Source: Bacteroidales bacterium (GTDB taxonomy: Bacteria; Bacteroidota; Bacteroidia; Bacteroidales; UBA932). Taken from it: DNA of 42,718 nt. A program made the position numbers and the translations under genes. How positions within the stretch are numbered: the first letter of the stretch is position 1; every line of letters starts with the position of its first letter. The stretch spans positions 1 to 42,718 of the forward strand of contig JAFZOU010000011.1 of the NCBI GenBank assembly GCA_017550525.1. The letters are read 5' to 3'. The notes beneath the pieces are model-generated. The model was not told the DNA's origin. It was given only the letters and a program-made list of their open reading frames with translations, and did not search any database. Of this stretch, positions 41,807-42,718 are shown piece by piece.

Positions 41807-42718
41807 ATGAAGAAATATCTGACTCTGGCCATAGCGGCGGCAGTACTGGCAGTCGCTTGCGCTCAAAAAGAAGAAATCGGCCTTTATACCATCTCCAACG
41901 GCAACGGAATGGAGGTTTCAATCACCAATTACGGTGGCAGAATAGTTTCCCTGATGGTCCCGGACCGCGAGGGAAACCTCAAGGACGTGGTGCTTGGATT
42001 CGAAGACCTTAATGATTACAGGCCGGAGAATAACCAGACGGATTTTGGCGCTTCCATAGGCCGATACGCCAACCGCATAAACAAGGGCCTCATCACAATT
42101 GACGGTGTAACCTACCAGCTGCCGCAGAATAACTACGGACACTGCCTCCACGGCGGCCCGGACGGCTGGCAGTACAGGCCTTACAAGGTGGTTGAAGCTA
42201 CCGGGAACAGCCTTAAACTCCAGATTGTATCCCCGGACGGAGACGCCTCTTTCCCGGGAACAGTCACTGCAACGGTCACCTTTACCCTCACGGAAGATAA
42301 CGCCCTTGATATTGATTATGAGGCGGTTACAGATAAGGCTACGGTTATCAATATGACTAATCACGCCTACTTCAACCTTTCCGGAGACCCTGCAGGCCAT
42401 AGCATTACGGAAGATATCCTCCAGATAAACGCCTCATGCTACACTCCGGTGGACAGCACCTTTATGACCACGGGAGAGATTGCCCCGGTTGAAGGTACGC
42501 CCTTCGATTTCCGTGAGCCCAAGCTCATCGGCCTTGAAATAGATGCCGATAATGAGCAAATCCGCAACGGCCACGGCTATGACCACAACTGGGTCCTGGA
42601 CGGCACTCAGCCTGCCGCAACGCTCTACTGCCCGGAGACAGGAATCTGCCTGGAGGTGTCTACTGATGAACCCGGCATCCAGGTCTACTGTGGCAATTTC
42701 CTTGACGGCACCGTGATT
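41807..42718 (+). CDS. galM: Aldose 1-epimerase lipoprotein (partial, open at right edge)
   Basis: The first 304 residues of an aldose 1-epimerase, which interconverts alpha and beta anomers of hexoses; the frame is open to the window end. Signal MKKYLTLAIAAAVLAVAC is a lipoprotein type (Cys18), so it is exported. Family hallmarks: VSITNYGGRIVSLMVPDREG, DVVLGFEDLNDY, SIGRYANRI, LHGGPDGWQYRPY, the catalytic-type His in MTNHAYFNLSG, and GHGYDHNWVL with the Asp. The catalytic Glu expected near the C terminus lies beyond the window. Start at ATG 41807, after a TATATTTG box. In Bacteroidota exported GalM homologues accompany periplasmic glycan breakdown. Confidence 0.93.
   Translation, partial: MKKYLTLAIAAAVLAVACAQKEEIGLYTISNGNGMEVSITNYGGRIVSLMVPDREGNLKDVVLGFEDLNDYRPENNQTDFGASIGRYANRINKGLITIDGVTYQLPQNNYGHCLHGGPDGWQYRPYKVVEATGNSLKLQIVSPDGDASFPGTVTATVTFTLTEDNALDIDYEAVTDKATVINMTNHAYFNLSGDPAGHSITEDILQINASCYTPVDSTFMTTGEIAPVEGTPFDFREPKLIGLEIDADNEQIRNGHGYDHNWVLDGTQPAATLYCPETGICLEVSTDEPGIQVYCGNFLDGTVI

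Overview
The window reads as chromosomal DNA of a member of the Bacteroidota, most likely Bacteroidales. The evidence is the Bacteroidetes-type promoter (TTTG, about 19 bp, TAnnTTTG) in front of many genes, a SusC/SusD/SusE-like locus, a PorV-type outer membrane protein, lipoprotein signals in place of classical secreted enzymes, and a near absence of Shine-Dalgarno sequences. Genus and family cannot be read from it. Coding DNA is moderately GC-rich and compact; three convergent gene pairs overlap at their 3' ends.

Layout. 1-376: the 5' edge of a 16S rRNA gene on the minus strand with its leader and promoter, divergent from a two-gene CHR (chromate-type) transporter. 1514-7973: a GH20 hexosaminidase lipoprotein, a periplasmic cyclophilin, a MOP-family flippase, a G3E GTPase and a PorV-like barrel; two 134-bp palindromic repeats lie in inverted orientation around the cyclophilin and flippase. 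8054-8555: tRNA-Ser(GGA) and a gene-free, highly structured stretch. 8556-17121 (minus): a likely operon folC, giant alpha-2-macroglobulin-like protein, esterase, VWA lipoprotein. 17160-24384: a PurL-like orphan, a PIN-PhoH ATPase, pyruvate phosphate dikinase, then a GT8 glycosyltransferase coupled to an acyltransferase. 24565-27695: a membrane LytTR regulator with a phased repeat array upstream, then a sugar transporter and a ROK sugar kinase. 27767-35404 (minus): SusE-like, SusD-like, SusC-like and a maltose-type MFS transporter, divergent from a LytS/LytTR two-component pair (35542-37474). 37657-40440: an HRDC protein, LepA and a thioredoxin-like protein. 40534-41781: a REP-associated tyrosine transposase (RAYT) gene with its own hairpin repeats. 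The right edge cuts an aldose 1-epimerase lipoprotein (galM) that is open at the window end.

How the genes fit together. The sugar genes (SusCDE, MFS transporters, ROK kinase, GH20, GalM) make glycan uptake and entry into glycolysis a theme, with PPDK at the PEP/pyruvate node. No endo-acting glycanase lies beside the Sus genes, so substrate preference is an inference.

The most unusual content is non-coding: (i) the RAYT with hairpins that share a GGCATT loop; (ii) the inverted 134-bp repeats; (iii) a family of three about 110-bp nested-hairpin elements with compensatory changes; (iv) three about 28-bp palindromic repeats, two of them in frame inside the alpha-2-macroglobulin gene; (v) a 20-bp phased operator-like array before a LytTR gene; (vi) a genome-dialect 7-mer, GGCCGAT, counted by hand about 76 times on the two strands (about 5 expected) but almost absent from 24-34.5 kb; (vii) promoters so close to start codons that at least seven mRNAs should be leaderless. 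All statements rest on reading the sequence and family knowledge; no database search was run.
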